Shown here in pieces: positions 27,021-35,437 of a stretch of DNA of 64,000 bases (positions within the stretch are counted from its first letter, which is position 1; each line of letters opens with the position of its first letter). The translations under genes and the position numbers were made by a program. The stretch comes from Hominimerdicola alba (GTDB taxonomy: Bacteria; Bacillota; Clostridia; Oscillospirales; Ruminococcaceae), in assembly GCF_900109655.1 (NCBI RefSeq), contig NZ_FOAT01000008.1:62001-126000 (forward strand). Reading direction: 5' to 3'. The notes beneath the pieces are model-generated. The model saw only the letters and a list, made by a program, of their open reading frames with translations. It made no database searches and was not told the origin of the DNA.

Positions 27021-27692
27021 TTACTCGCCCTCTTGACCTATGCGCTTTTCAAGCTCTTCAATGCGCTTTTTCAGACGTTCTATCTCAAGTCTGTCCTTAC
27101 AGAGTTCCTGGGATACAGGGTCGGGCATATGCACCTGATCGAGATCGAGAGTGCGCTTGCCGTTCTGCTTGACTACCTTGGCGGGAACGCCAACAGCTGT
27201 ACAGTTGGGCGGAACAGATTCAAGCACCACAGCGTTAGCCGCTATCTTCGAGTTGTCCCCGACCTTGAAAGGACCCAGCACCTTCGCACCGCATCCCACC
27301 ATTACATTGTTGCCAAGTGTAGGGTGACGCTTGCCCTGATCCTTGCCCGTACCGCCAAGGGTACAGCCCTGATACAGCAGACAGTTATCACCTATCTCAG
27401 CAGTCTCACCGATGACAACACCTGCGCCGTGGTCTATAAGCAGACCCTTGCCTATCTTGGCACCGGGGTGTATCTCGATACCCGTGAGAAAACGTGCCGT
27501 CTGGGATATTACCCTGGCTACGAACTTTAAATTTTTAAGATAGAACCAGTGTGCAACACGGTACATTGCCACCGCGTGCAGTCCCGAATAAGTCAGGATC
27601 TCCAATGTACTGGTGGCAGCGGGGTCTCTGTCCTTGATGGACTGTATCTCCTCTTTGTAGCTTCTGATGATCCTGGTTATCAACTTACTCAT
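27021..27692 (-). CDS. cysE: Serine O-acetyltransferase
   Basis: This 223 aa enzyme makes O-acetylserine, the precursor of cysteine. A helical N terminus is followed by the left-handed beta-helix with hexapeptide repeats ([55 protein letters not shown]). The catalytic His is in IDHGAG and HPT is conserved. The start has GGAGGGTCAGT before the ATG. It is the first gene of the T-box operon. Confidence 0.94.
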   Translation of the reverse strand: MSKLITRIIRSYKEEIQSIKDRDPAATSTLEILTYSGLHAVAMYRVAHWFYLKNLKFVARVISQTARFLTGIEIHPGAKIGKGLLIDHGAGVVIGETAEIGDNCLLYQGCTLGGTGKDQGKRHPTLGNNVMVGCGAKVLGPFKVGDNSKIAANAVVLESVPPNCTAVGVPAKVVKQNGKRTLDLDQVHMPDPVSQELCKDRLEIERLKKRIEELEKRIGQEGE

Positions 27693-27771
27693 ACTGACCC
27701 TCCGTATCTCTGAATAAACATATCAATAAATCTTACTTACTGCGTTTTAAAAGAACTGATCTCTAATAAAT

Positions 27772-28010
27772 AAAAAAGCCCCCGAACACGCGATATATGC
27801 GTATTCGGAGGCGAGAGATCCCGCGGTCCCACTCCGTTTCACTGTACATATTCCGTACAGCCTTGATATCCTTAACGCGGATAAACGAGGAGGGATACTG
27901 AGCCTTGCCGTTCCCCTCTCCCTGCTGTCAGCCGCACTTCCCATCGCCGTGACTTAGCCTTGCACCAAACGGCTTTTCTCTGAACGTCACTAATACGTGG
28001 TATTCTTGCT
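27772..28010 (-). promoter_or_regulatory. T-box leader, probably Cys-specific
   Basis: On the minus strand the leader of cysE carries the T-box core GTGGGACCGCG (27832-27822). Next comes a terminator hairpin (arms 27812-27799 and 27792-27778) with a run of Ts to 27772. Upstream is a GA-type segment CAGAGAAAAGCC. A TGC triplet at 27936-27934, within GGGAAGTGCGGC, is the candidate Cys specifier codon. When uncharged tRNA-Cys binds, the antiterminator should form and the operon be expressed. The specifier call is based on position and on the downstream genes, not on a full folding. Confidence 0.88.
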
Positions 28011-28028
28011 GATGCGCATTTTGGGAAT

Positions 28029-28034
28029 ATTATA
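28029..28034 (-). promoter_or_regulatory. -10 box of the T-box operon
   Basis: TATAAT on the minus strand (28034-28029) directly after the pgsA stop codon; no good -35 is visible at 17-18 nt. Confidence 0.45.
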
Positions 28035-28628
28035 TTATTCGTTAGGGTCGATATACTTCGCGTAAGCTTTAAGATAAACGCCGCCCGATATTACTGTGAG
28101 TATAACAGCTATCCAGATCAGCACCTCATTCAGCAGGAACACAGGGTGTGTCCAGTTCAGATCCGGTGAGCCTTTCAGTTCGGGGTAGATTATCTGCATG
28201 AACATTATAGCTATCATAGCAACCATTGTGAAAGCTGTTTTCAGCTTGCCCCAGATACCTGCGGCTACCACAACGCCCTCGCCCGCAACAACGAGTCTCA
28301 GACCTGTGACCATGAATTCTCTTGACAGTATGATGACCACTGCGATTGGGTCTATCCATCTTTCAAAGGTGAAACATATCAGCGCTACCATGACCAGCAG
28401 CTTATCAGCCAGCGGATCGAGGAACTTTCCGAATGTTGTGACAAGGTTCTGCGCCCTTGCTATCTTGCCGTCCAGCATATCAGTCAGCGAAGCGATTATA
28501 AACACCGACATCGCAAGTATAGTATGCAGTCTCGGACCTATCTCAAAGCAAAGCATGAATACCATGAAGAATGGTATGAGTATTACTCTCAGAACAGTAA
28601 GCTTGTTTGGCAGATTCATTTTCTTCAT
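28035..28628 (-). CDS. pgsA: CDP-diacylglycerol-glycerol-3-phosphate 3-phosphatidyltransferase
   Basis: This 197 aa membrane enzyme makes phosphatidylglycerol phosphate. The CDP-alcohol phosphotransferase signature is complete: DMLDGKIARAQNLVTTFGKF followed by LDPLADK (residues about 48-73). About five helices are present. AAGGAGGGC precedes the ATG. It follows rimO by 13 nt, a common Firmicutes order. Confidence 0.93.
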   Translation of the reverse strand: MKKMNLPNKLTVLRVILIPFFMVFMLCFEIGPRLHTILAMSVFIIASLTDMLDGKIARAQNLVTTFGKFLDPLADKLLVMVALICFTFERWIDPIAVVIILSREFMVTGLRLVVAGEGVVVAAGIWGKLKTAFTMVAMIAIMFMQIIYPELKGSPDLNWTHPVFLLNEVLIWIAVILTVISGGVYLKAYAKYIDPNE

Positions 28629-28641
28629 CGAAAAGCCCTCC

Positions 28642-29973
28642 TTATTCCGTTACAGTTCCCAGCAGATCGTAGTCAAGAGTATCAAATAACTCAACCTTGA
28701 CGTACTGTCCAACTGCAACTTTTTTCTCAGAGGTAAAGAATACCTTTCCGTCTATCTCGGGCGCGTCTGCTGCACCTCTGCCGAAATAGCACTCTGCGTA
28801 GCGGTCAAAGCCCTCGCATACTATCTCGACTGTCTTGCCCAACTGAGCCTGATTGTATCTTTCAGTCACCAGCATCTGCTCCTGCATGATGATATCAGCG
28901 CGTCTGTTCCTTGTAACTTCATCTACCTGATCGGGCATAGAGTAAGCTTTAGTACCCTCTTCGGGAGAATAAGCAAAGCAGCCAAGTCTCTCAAATCCAA
29001 CATTCTTGACAAACTCGCATAGCTCCTCAAACTGAGCTTCCGTCTCACCCGGGAATCCTGCTATGAGGGTAGTTCTCAGCACGATATCGGGTATCCTTGC
29101 CCTGAGTTTCTGTATCAGTTCAAGCAAAAAAGCTTCGTCGCCGGCACGGTTCATTCTCTTAAGAACATCGCCGTTGCAGTGCTGTATCGGCATATCTATA
29201 TACTTGACCAGCTTATCCTCGGTCGCAAGAACCTCGATGAACTCATCGCTGATGCGCTCAGGATAGCTGTAAAGTGTTCTTATCCATTTAAATCCGTCTA
29301 TCTCACAGAGCTTTTTCAGCAGCTCGGGGAGCATTGACTTTCCGTAGATATCCTCACCGTATCTGGTGGTATCCTGTGCTATGACTACAAGCTCGGTAAC
29401 GCCGTGTTCCGCCAGCCACTTTGCTTCTTCCAGGATATCTTCCATCTTTCTGCTGCGGAATTTTCCTCTTATGGCAGGAATAGCGCAGTAAGTGCAGCAG
29501 TTGGAACAGCCCTCAGCTATTTTAAGATATGCAAAGAAAGGCTCGGTTGATATCAGTCTGCCGCCTTCAAGAGGAAGGTCGGTCTTGCTGCCGTAGGCGC
29601 AAACGCTTTCCTCGGTGCGGTAAATATCCCTGATTATCTCGGCTATCTTGCCGTTTGAGCCAAGTCCGACAACAGCGTCAAGCTCGGGTATCTCCTTTTT
29701 CATCTCATCGCGGTAGCGTTCAGCAAGGCAGCCCGTAGCGATAACGTGCTTTATCCTGCCCTCTTCTTTAAGGGTGCAGAATTCGAGTATCGTATCGATA
29801 GCTTCCTGCTTGGCAGATTCAATAAAACCGCAGGTATTAACGATGACCACATCAGCCAGCGCAGCATCACTCACAAGCTCATAGCCCTCTTTTTTAAGGT
29901 CATAAAGCATATGCTCGGCATCCACCTGGTTTTTGGGACACCCAAGAGAAACCATTCCCACTCTTGTAGACAT
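28642..29973 (-). CDS. rimO: Ribosomal protein S12 methylthiotransferase RimO
   Basis: The 443 aa radical-SAM enzyme methylthiolates an Asp of ribosomal protein S12. The N-terminal MTTase domain has VSLGCPKNQVDAE, with cysteines for the auxiliary cluster (SLGC, VNTC, ATGC). The radical-SAM motif is CSNCCTYC (about residue 155), followed by IPAIRGKFRSR. A C-terminal TRAM domain ends the protein. The SLGCPKN form and the length indicate RimO rather than MiaB. First gene of rimO-pgsA. Confidence 0.95.
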   Translation of the reverse strand: MSTRVGMVSLGCPKNQVDAEHMLYDLKKEGYELVSDAALADVVIVNTCGFIESAKQEAIDTILEFCTLKEEGRIKHVIATGCLAERYRDEMKKEIPELDAVVGLGSNGKIAEIIRDIYRTEESVCAYGSKTDLPLEGGRLISTEPFFAYLKIAEGCSNCCTYCAIPAIRGKFRSRKMEDILEEAKWLAEHGVTELVVIAQDTTRYGEDIYGKSMLPELLKKLCEIDGFKWIRTLYSYPERISDEFIEVLATEDKLVKYIDMPIQHCNGDVLKRMNRAGDEAFLLELIQKLRARIPDIVLRTTLIAGFPGETEAQFEELCEFVKNVGFERLGCFAYSPEEGTKAYSMPDQVDEVTRNRRADIIMQEQMLVTERYNQAQLGKTVEIVCEGFDRYAECYFGRGAADAPEIDGKVFFTSEKKVAVGQYVKVELFDTLDYDLLGTVTE

Positions 29974-30022
29974 AAAATAAGAACTCCTATCAATTTAACA
30001 TTCTGTCTAATCACATTATTAT

Positions 30023-30051
30023 ATTATAACACCTTTTTACCGATTTGTAAA
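30023..30051 (-). promoter_or_regulatory. Promoter of rimO-pgsA
   Basis: On the minus strand TTTACA (30051-30046), a 17-nt spacer and TATAAT (30028-30023) with an extended TGT lie about 50 nt before the rimO ATG. Confidence 0.75.
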
Positions 30052-30067
30052 GGGCTGTAAAAATATT

Positions 30068-30472
30068 TTACATTAATTTACCTTCGCAGGAGATCTCTAT
30101 CGACCCGTCACCCAGAAGTTCGACCATAACACCCTCACCCAGAGCGCCGTTTTTGGCAGTAACAGTGATACTCAGAACAGTACCCTCTTCGTCCTCGTCA
30201 ACGAAAGCGCTGTCGATCTCCATGATATCCTCTATCTGCGCTGAAGTCAGCAGGGGGAATTTCTTCTTGTCGTACTTTCCGTCACGCTTAATTATCTCGG
30301 CAAGCTTCGACTTGTTGCGCTCTACCCTGCCCAGCTTATCAGCGATATCTGAAATATTATCCATTATGTCCTGCTGATCTTCCATATAAAAAAGAACCGT
30401 AACGGGCTTTCCCCATATCTCGTAGGAAATCTCGAAAGCCTCCTGTTCTTCGTTGTACTTGATCTTATCCAT
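30068..30472 (-). CDS. Unknown acidic protein after recX
   Basis: This 134 aa soluble protein has no recognisable catalytic motif. It starts MDKIKYNEEQEAFEISYEIW and contains a helical middle (IMDNISDIADKLGRVERNK) and a beta-rich end (GVMVELLGDGSIEISCEG). GAGGAGGAG precedes the ATG and the gene starts 3 nt after recX, so it belongs to the recA-recX transcript. Confidence 0.65.
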   Translation of the reverse strand: MDKIKYNEEQEAFEISYEIWGKPVTVLFYMEDQQDIMDNISDIADKLGRVERNKSKLAEIIKRDGKYDKKKFPLLTSAQIEDIMEIDSAFVDEDEEGTVLSITVTAKNGALGEGVMVELLGDGSIEISCEGKLM

Positions 30473-30475
30473 AGT

Positions 30476-31111
30476 CTACTCCTCCTCGCCGTATTCTTCT
30501 TCAATGTCGCGAAGCACCTCTTTTATTAGGTCATAACCATAACCATATCTTACCAGCGCATTCTTCACGCGGGCGACACCTTTTTCGTCATCGAGATACC
30601 GCAGATATTTCTTCTCCACAAGCTCATAAAGACGGTCGTACCAGGTATTTTCCTCGTCTTCATCGTAACGGTCGAGAGCTTCGTTGATTATCTCCGCTGT
30701 AAGACCTCTGTTACGCATCTCGCGGAAAGCCCTTGTTCGTCCGAAACGCTTGACCTCAACATAGTGCCTTGCAAGTCCCTCGGCGTAGCGCCTGTCATTG
30801 ACTGCACCTAGCTCTGCCATTTTATCAACTACACGATAGCAGGTGTCCTCCGAATAATTCTTTTCAAGCTTGCGAAAAAGCTCTATATACGAATAATCCT
30901 TTACGTCCAGAAGATACAGCGCACGTTCCCGCGCCTTTCGGTATTCTTCCTCAGCCTTTATATCTTCCCACGCAGACAAAGGCAGACTGATGCCTGCCTT
31001 CAAATTATATCTGCTGACGATCTCGCGGTTCAGAAACTCTGCGTCCCTGTCCTCGAATTCGATCATATACGTCCCGCCCTTGTAAAGGGAAACGTTGGTT
31101 ATTTTAAGCAT
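30476..31111 (-). CDS. recX: Regulatory protein RecX
   Basis: The 211 aa RecX modulates RecA filaments. The helical repeats are recognised by ERALYLLDVKDYSYIELFRKL, the GAVNDRRYAEGLARHYVEVK segment and the basic FGRTRAFREMRNRGL. It lies 3 nt after recA, the usual order. The C-terminal tail is acidic. Confidence 0.92.
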   Translation of the reverse strand: MLKITNVSLYKGGTYMIEFEDRDAEFLNREIVSRYNLKAGISLPLSAWEDIKAEEEYRKARERALYLLDVKDYSYIELFRKLEKNYSEDTCYRVVDKMAELGAVNDRRYAEGLARHYVEVKRFGRTRAFREMRNRGLTAEIINEALDRYDEDEENTWYDRLYELVEKKYLRYLDDEKGVARVKNALVRYGYGYDLIKEVLRDIEEEYGEEE

Positions 31112-31114
31112 TTT

Positions 31115-32320
31115 TTATTCACCGAGACTGTCGATATCTATGGGTGCGAATTCCTCAAAATCCTCATCGGAAGGATTCTCGGGCTCGGATACAGCCTTGT
31201 CAGCGGTGATACCTGCACCTGCATTTGCCTTTTCTTCAAGCTTTGACTTCTTGTCATTCTTGCCGCCAATAGATGCATTATCATCAGCCATAGCCGCCTT
31301 GATCTTATCCTCGATCTCAGCCATGATATCGGGATGATCCAGCAGGAACTGCTTTGAATTGTCTCTGCCCTGACCCAGCTTGTAATCCTCATAGCTGAAC
31401 CATGCACCGCCCTTCTTGACGATGCCAAGATCAACAGCCGCATCAAGCACTTCACCCACGCGGGAGATTCCCTTGCCGTACATGATATCGAACTCGCACT
31501 CCTTGAAAGGAGGTGCGACCTTGTTCTTTACGACCTTGCACTTTGTCCTGTTACCCAGAACTTCGCCGCCGTCCTTGATCTGCTCGCCGCGTCTTACCTC
31601 AATACGAACCGAAGCATAGAACTTCAGCGCACGTCCGCCGGGAGTAGTCTCGGGGTTGCCGTACATTACGCCTATCTTCTCACGAACCTGATTTATGAAA
31701 ACGCAGGTTGTGTTGGATTTGGATACAACACCTGTCAGCTTTCTCATAGCCTGTGACATCAGTCTTGCCAGCTGACCTACGTGAGTATCACCCATTTCGC
31801 CGTCGATCTCAGCCTTTGTTACCATAGCCGCAACTGAGTCGATAACTATGCAGTCGATAGCTCCCGATCTTGCCAGCGCTTCAGCTATCTCCAGCGCCTG
31901 TTCACCGCTGTCAGGCTGAGATACCAGCATACTGTCGATATCAACGCCAAGATTCTTAGCGTAAACAGGGTCGAGAGCGTGTTCAACGTCGATGAAAGCA
32001 ACATCCCCGCCCATCTTCTGTGTTTCCGCAATGATATGCAGTGCAACTGTAGTCTTACCCGACGACTCAGGTCCGTATATCTCAATGATACGTCCGCGTG
32101 GAACACCGCCTATACCAAGAGCCATATCCAACATCATGGAACCTGTAGGTATCGCCTCAACGTCCATAGCCCTTGCGTCGCCAAGCTTCATGATAGCGCC
32201 CTTACCGAACTGCTTTTCAATAAAAGCAATGGCAGTTTCAAGTGCCTTCTTCTTCTCCTCCGCGTCAGTGATGTTGTGTACCTTAACGTCCTTTTCCTTT
32301 TTCTTCTTATCGATAGCCAT
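31115..32320 (-). CDS. recA: Recombinase RecA
   Basis: The 401 aa recombinase has Walker [10 protein letters not shown] (about residue 75), Walker [11 protein letters not shown], and the DNA-binding loops with [20 protein letters not shown] and [14 protein letters not shown] followed by TTPGGRAL. It is about 50 residues longer than usual because of a charged, low-complexity C-terminal tail after DKIKAAM that ends [10 protein letters not shown]. The start follows GAAAGGAAA. First gene of recA-recX-unknown. Confidence 0.97.
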   Translation of the reverse strand: MAIDKKKKEKDVKVHNITDAEEKKKALETAIAFIEKQFGKGAIMKLGDARAMDVEAIPTGSMMLDMALGIGGVPRGRIIEIYGPESSGKTTVALHIIAETQKMGGDVAFIDVEHALDPVYAKNLGVDIDSMLVSQPDSGEQALEIAEALARSGAIDCIVIDSVAAMVTKAEIDGEMGDTHVGQLARLMSQAMRKLTGVVSKSNTTCVFINQVREKIGVMYGNPETTPGGRALKFYASVRIEVRRGEQIKDGGEVLGNRTKCKVVKNKVAPPFKECEFDIMYGKGISRVGEVLDAAVDLGIVKKGGAWFSYEDYKLGQGRDNSKQFLLDHPDIMAEIEDKIKAAMADDNASIGGKNDKKSKLEEKANAGAGITADKAVSEPENPSDEDFEEFAPIDIDSLGE

Positions 32321-32376
32321 ATTTTTTATTTCCTTTCAAAAATCATTTTATTCGGAAATTTTTCTTTCCTGCATAT

Positions 32377-32458
32377 ATTATAGCACATTAACTGTCCCTT
32401 TGTACGGACTGCAAGTGATTTTTTGCCAATTTTAAGATTTGCGTACCAAATTTAGTAC
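32377..32458 (-). promoter_or_regulatory. recA promoter region with two dyads
   Basis: An extended -10 TGCTATAAT lies on the minus strand (TATAAT 32382-32377), with no good -35. Two 16-nt inverted repeats lie upstream: GTCC-N8-GGAC (32394-32409), covering the -35 position, and GTAC-N8-GTAC (32443-32458), whose inner bases are also mostly symmetrical. The B. subtilis-type SOS box (GAAC-N4-GTTC) is not seen. Either dyad could be an operator; this is inference. Confidence 0.45.
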
Positions 32459-32460
32459 AC

Positions 32461-32847
32461 TTATCGTTTTCTGTACTCTTTAATGTACTCTATGCGTCTT
32501 TTTCGTCTTTCAGAACCGTTTTTCTTGTGAAAATAGTTGTCCTGAAGACTTCTTTTTCTCAACAGCGCGTGACGTACTGCTATATGTCCGCCCAGATCGG
32601 CATCTGCATCAAACAGAATACCCCATGGTCTTGCTGGACGTTTTGCGCACATGGGACAATCGGGGTCACCGCAGACATCCTCTGCCCAACTGTCACAGGC
32701 AAGGCACCCAAGCGCGTCATACATAGGAAAATCATAAAGACCAGCGCCACACACCTCGCATACCCGACCTGTCTCAAAAGCAAAACCCTCGTTTACAAGC
32801 CTGCGAAGCTTCGCCCTGCGTTTAAGATAATTCTTCCTGTTTTTCAA
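32461..32847 (-). CDS. Small zinc-ribbon-like protein
   Basis: This 128 aa protein has very basic ends and a central Cys cluster: CEVC (about residue 31), CLAC, then CGDPDCPMC. This pattern suggests two zinc knuckles, typical of nucleic-acid or ribosome-associated proteins, but the family is not known to me. The stop lies just next to the palindrome upstream of recA. Confidence 0.6.
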   Translation of the reverse strand: MKNRKNYLKRRAKLRRLVNEGFAFETGRVCEVCGAGLYDFPMYDALGCLACDSWAEDVCGDPDCPMCAKRPARPWGILFDADADLGGHIAVRHALLRKRSLQDNYFHKKNGSERRKRRIEYIKEYRKR

Positions 32848-32865
32848 AAAGCATCACCGCCGATA

Positions 32866-32969
32866 TATACTAAACTCTATAGCAAAATATGCGCCTCTAA
32901 AGCTCCCGATCGCAAAAATCATAGCTCCTGTGAGCTTTATATGCAAATTTTGCGACAGAGTTTAGTATA
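32866..32969. repeat. Long imperfect inverted repeat, MITE-like
   Basis: Thirteen-base perfect terminal arms (TATACTAAACTCT 32866-32878 and its complement 32957-32969) enclose a 7-bp pairing (32882-32888 with 32947-32953) after symmetrical 3-nt internal loops. A further 7-bp pairing follows (32899-32905 with 32932-32938). The whole is about 104 nt and ends in TA on both sides. The right arm overlaps the stop codon of the LRR gene. It may be a small non-autonomous transposable element (TA target) or an mRNA structure between two genes. Confidence 0.6.
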
Positions 32970-33627
32970 ACAACATTATTTCATCCGGCGACTTAGGGAT
33001 ACGGCAGTTATAATGCCACTCAGCATCCAGAAGCCCCGCATTAAATCCTTCATCACAGAAATCTATCTTAGCCTTATCATCCTCACTTCCGCCGTAGAAT
33101 ACTTCCTGCGGGGTTGTAAAGTTGAAAGCCTTGAAGCCTATAAACTCCATACTTTTCGGGATATATACTCTTTTAAGGTTTTTCAGAGCAGAGGCGCTGT
33201 ATTCAATCATTCGTGTACAGCCCTCGGGAATGACCAGAGTTTCAAGAGTATTTACGAATATCGCTGTATCGCATATCAGCTTTACACCCTCAGGCACAAA
33301 GAACACCTTGCCCTCATATTTCGGGGGCATGAAGTACATCTCAGTCATATCCTTCGAGTAAAGCCCACCCTCATACAAGCGGAAGTACTCATTATCGTCC
33401 TCCACGATAAAACTTCGAAGATCTTTCTTATAATCAATTATTTCGCCCTCTATCGTATCCACAGGCTTGCCGTTTATCGTATTCGGGATATAGAGGTCTT
33501 TTATACCAGTACCGGGATTCTTATAGTCGCCTACAAGCCATATGGTGCCCTCGTCTTCGATAAAACGAACCTTGTCTCCGTCACAGATATAATAGTCCTT
33601 ATCGGTGATTATATGTTTAGTATTCAT
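32962..33627 (-). CDS. BspA-like leucine-rich-repeat protein, intracellular
   Basis: The 221 aa protein lacks a signal peptide. It shows degenerate BspA-type repeats such as LYIPNTINGKPVDTIEG, LETLVIPEGCTRM and LKRVYIPKSMEFIGFKAF. Its ATG overlaps the prmC stop (ATGA), so the two are translationally coupled; the longer frame to 33648 is less likely. Function is unknown. LRR_5 proteins are abundant in gut Clostridia. The 3' end touches the MITE-like repeat, so the last residues may derive from that element. Confidence 0.72.
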   Translation of the reverse strand: MNTKHIITDKDYYICDGDKVRFIEDEGTIWLVGDYKNPGTGIKDLYIPNTINGKPVDTIEGEIIDYKKDLRSFIVEDDNEYFRLYEGGLYSKDMTEMYFMPPKYEGKVFFVPEGVKLICDTAIFVNTLETLVIPEGCTRMIEYSASALKNLKRVYIPKSMEFIGFKAFNFTTPQEVFYGGSEDDKAKIDFCDEGFNAGLLDAEWHYNCRIPKSPDEIMLLY

Positions 33628-34478
33628 TTTTTTGTACCAATAACACATCTCATGATGCCGCAGGGGTCAGGCTTGCAGCGGACGTTCTCAAAACCGTGCT
33701 GCACCATTATCTGCATAACGTCATCTTCCTGACCTATGCCAATCTCATATATCAGCGTGCCGCCTGTTTTCAGCCTGTTTTTCCAGATGCGCGTAACAGC
33801 ACGGTAGAAATCCAAACCGTCCTCACCGCCGAAAAGTGCTTCACTTGGTTCGTGAGTAACTTCCCTTTGCAGACGTTCCATATCTTCACCTGTAAGGTAA
33901 GGCGGATTGCATACTATCAAATCACATTCAGGGATAGTGACAGCACAGCCCTCGTCAAGGACATCGCCCATAACGAGCTTAATTGCCGAAGCGTTCATTT
34001 TAACATTCTCGCTGAGATAGCCTGTAGCCGCTTCACTCTTCTCAACAGCGTATACTTCTCTGCAACGCAGGTATTTTTCCAGCGCCAGAGCGATACAGCC
34101 GCTTCCGGAACAAAGATCAGCAATAACTATATCTTCCGAGTTTTTGCACTTACTAACAGCCAGCTCCACAAGAGTTTCCGTATCCTGCCTTGGGATAAGC
34201 ACGCCTTTACCGACCTTTATCGGGATACCGTAAAACTCCCACTCTCCCAGCAGATACTGGAGAGGCTCACCATTCGCTCTCCTGCTGCATAGTTCTTCAA
34301 ATTTCGCTTTTACAGAGCTTTCAGCCTGTCCGTCCAGAGCAGATTCAAATGACCCGCTGCGGATATCTATACCCATAGCAAGCCCCAGAAGCTCACTGCA
34401 ATCGAAAAGCGCGTTGTCATTTCCTGTACTTTCAAGACGTTCAGCCTGTGCTTTCAGCAGTTCCCTGTAAGTCACCAC
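33624..34478 (-). CDS. prmC: Release factor glutamine methyltransferase PrmC
   Basis: This 284 aa enzyme methylates the Gln of the GGQ motif in peptide release factors. The N-terminal helical domain is followed by LIPRQDTETLVE, the SAM site IADLCSGSGCIALAL and the catalytic NPPY (VCNPPYLTGEDM, about residue 188). It starts inside the end of the DUF1385 gene, the common yqhQ-prmC order. Confidence 0.95.
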   Translation of the reverse strand: MVTYRELLKAQAERLESTGNDNALFDCSELLGLAMGIDIRSGSFESALDGQAESSVKAKFEELCSRRANGEPLQYLLGEWEFYGIPIKVGKGVLIPRQDTETLVELAVSKCKNSEDIVIADLCSGSGCIALALEKYLRCREVYAVEKSEAATGYLSENVKMNASAIKLVMGDVLDEGCAVTIPECDLIVCNPPYLTGEDMERLQREVTHEPSEALFGGEDGLDFYRAVTRIWKNRLKTGGTLIYEIGIGQEDDVMQIMVQHGFENVRCKPDPCGIMRCVIGTKK

Positions 34479-35437
34479 TGATCATCCTCTTTATTCTCGG
34501 GGATAACTGCTTTCAGAGCAGCTATAGCACACTCGATCTCCTTTTTATCGGGTTCGCGTGTGGTTATGCGCTGTATCCAGAGTCCCGGGGCGGAAAATGC
34601 CTTAGTCACGGGATTTGTGTACTTTCCCGCCAGACGGATAAGTTCATAAGCAATACCCGTAACCACAGGCAGAAGAGCCAGCTTGCAAAGCACTCTCATA
34701 GGCAGACTAGCCCAGGATATTCTGAAAATAGTATTCACAAAGATGCTTATGAAAAGCACCAGGAATATAAAGCTTGTTCCGCATCTCGGGTGGAAGCGGG
34801 TAAATTGCTTTACATTTTCTGGTGTAAGCTCAGTCTCAGCCTCATAGCAGGCAATAGTCTTGTGCTCAGCACCGTGATACTCGTAAAGTCGCTTCATATC
34901 GGGCATAAGAGAAGTAAGAGCCGTATATCCGATGAATATGCCTATCTTCAAAAAGCCCTCGATGACGTTTTTCAGCACCGTATTGAGTTCTGTACCTGCC
35001 AGCTTTTCTATCAGCTTAATCAAAGCCGATGGCACCCACATGAACAGGAACATTGCGATCACAAGTCCAATTATCATGGATATGGTGGTCACAATGGGCA
35101 TAAGCTTGTCGCCCAGCTTTTCTTCCAGCCACTTTTCAAACTTGGTGGGTTCTTCCTCTTCGTCGTCGGTCATCTGCTTATCCACAGAACGTGATATGCA
35201 CTTGTAGCCGTCTATCATCGAAGTCACAAAGTTGAATATACCGCGCACAAAAGGCACTTTCCTGTACCATGCAGGATTCTTTCCGCCTTTTATCTCCCAC
35301 TCATCTATATCGATAGTACCGTCAGGCATACGATTAGCCATAGCGCCCTTGTCGATACCGCGCATCATAACGCCCTCGATAACTGCCTGACCGCCTATCT
35401 TTGATTTGAACTTTTCCTTACCGGCATTACTGCTCAT
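34472..35437 (-). CDS. DUF1385 membrane protein (YqhQ family)
   Basis: The 321 aa protein has the family N terminus KIGGQAVIEGVMMRG, and VPFVRGIFNFVTSM. About four membrane helices (from about residue 108) are followed by YHGAEHKTIACYE and FHPRCGTSFIFLV. The His and Cys segments are highly conserved in the family, but the function is not established. GGAAAGAG precedes the ATG. It lies between the kinase gene and prmC. Confidence 0.92.
   Translation of the reverse strand: MSSNAGKEKFKSKIGGQAVIEGVMMRGIDKGAMANRMPDGTIDIDEWEIKGGKNPAWYRKVPFVRGIFNFVTSMIDGYKCISRSVDKQMTDDEEEEPTKFEKWLEEKLGDKLMPIVTTISMIIGLVIAMFLFMWVPSALIKLIEKLAGTELNTVLKNVIEGFLKIGIFIGYTALTSLMPDMKRLYEYHGAEHKTIACYEAETELTPENVKQFTRFHPRCGTSFIFLVLFISIFVNTIFRISWASLPMRVLCKLALLPVVTGIAYELIRLAGKYTNPVTKAFSAPGLWIQRITTREPDKKEIECAIAALKAVIPENKEDDQW

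Noticed and set aside
27747-27944. 65 aa minus-strand frame in the cysE leader
   Set aside because: It lies over the T-box core and terminator, which explain the sequence better; it could only be a chance frame.
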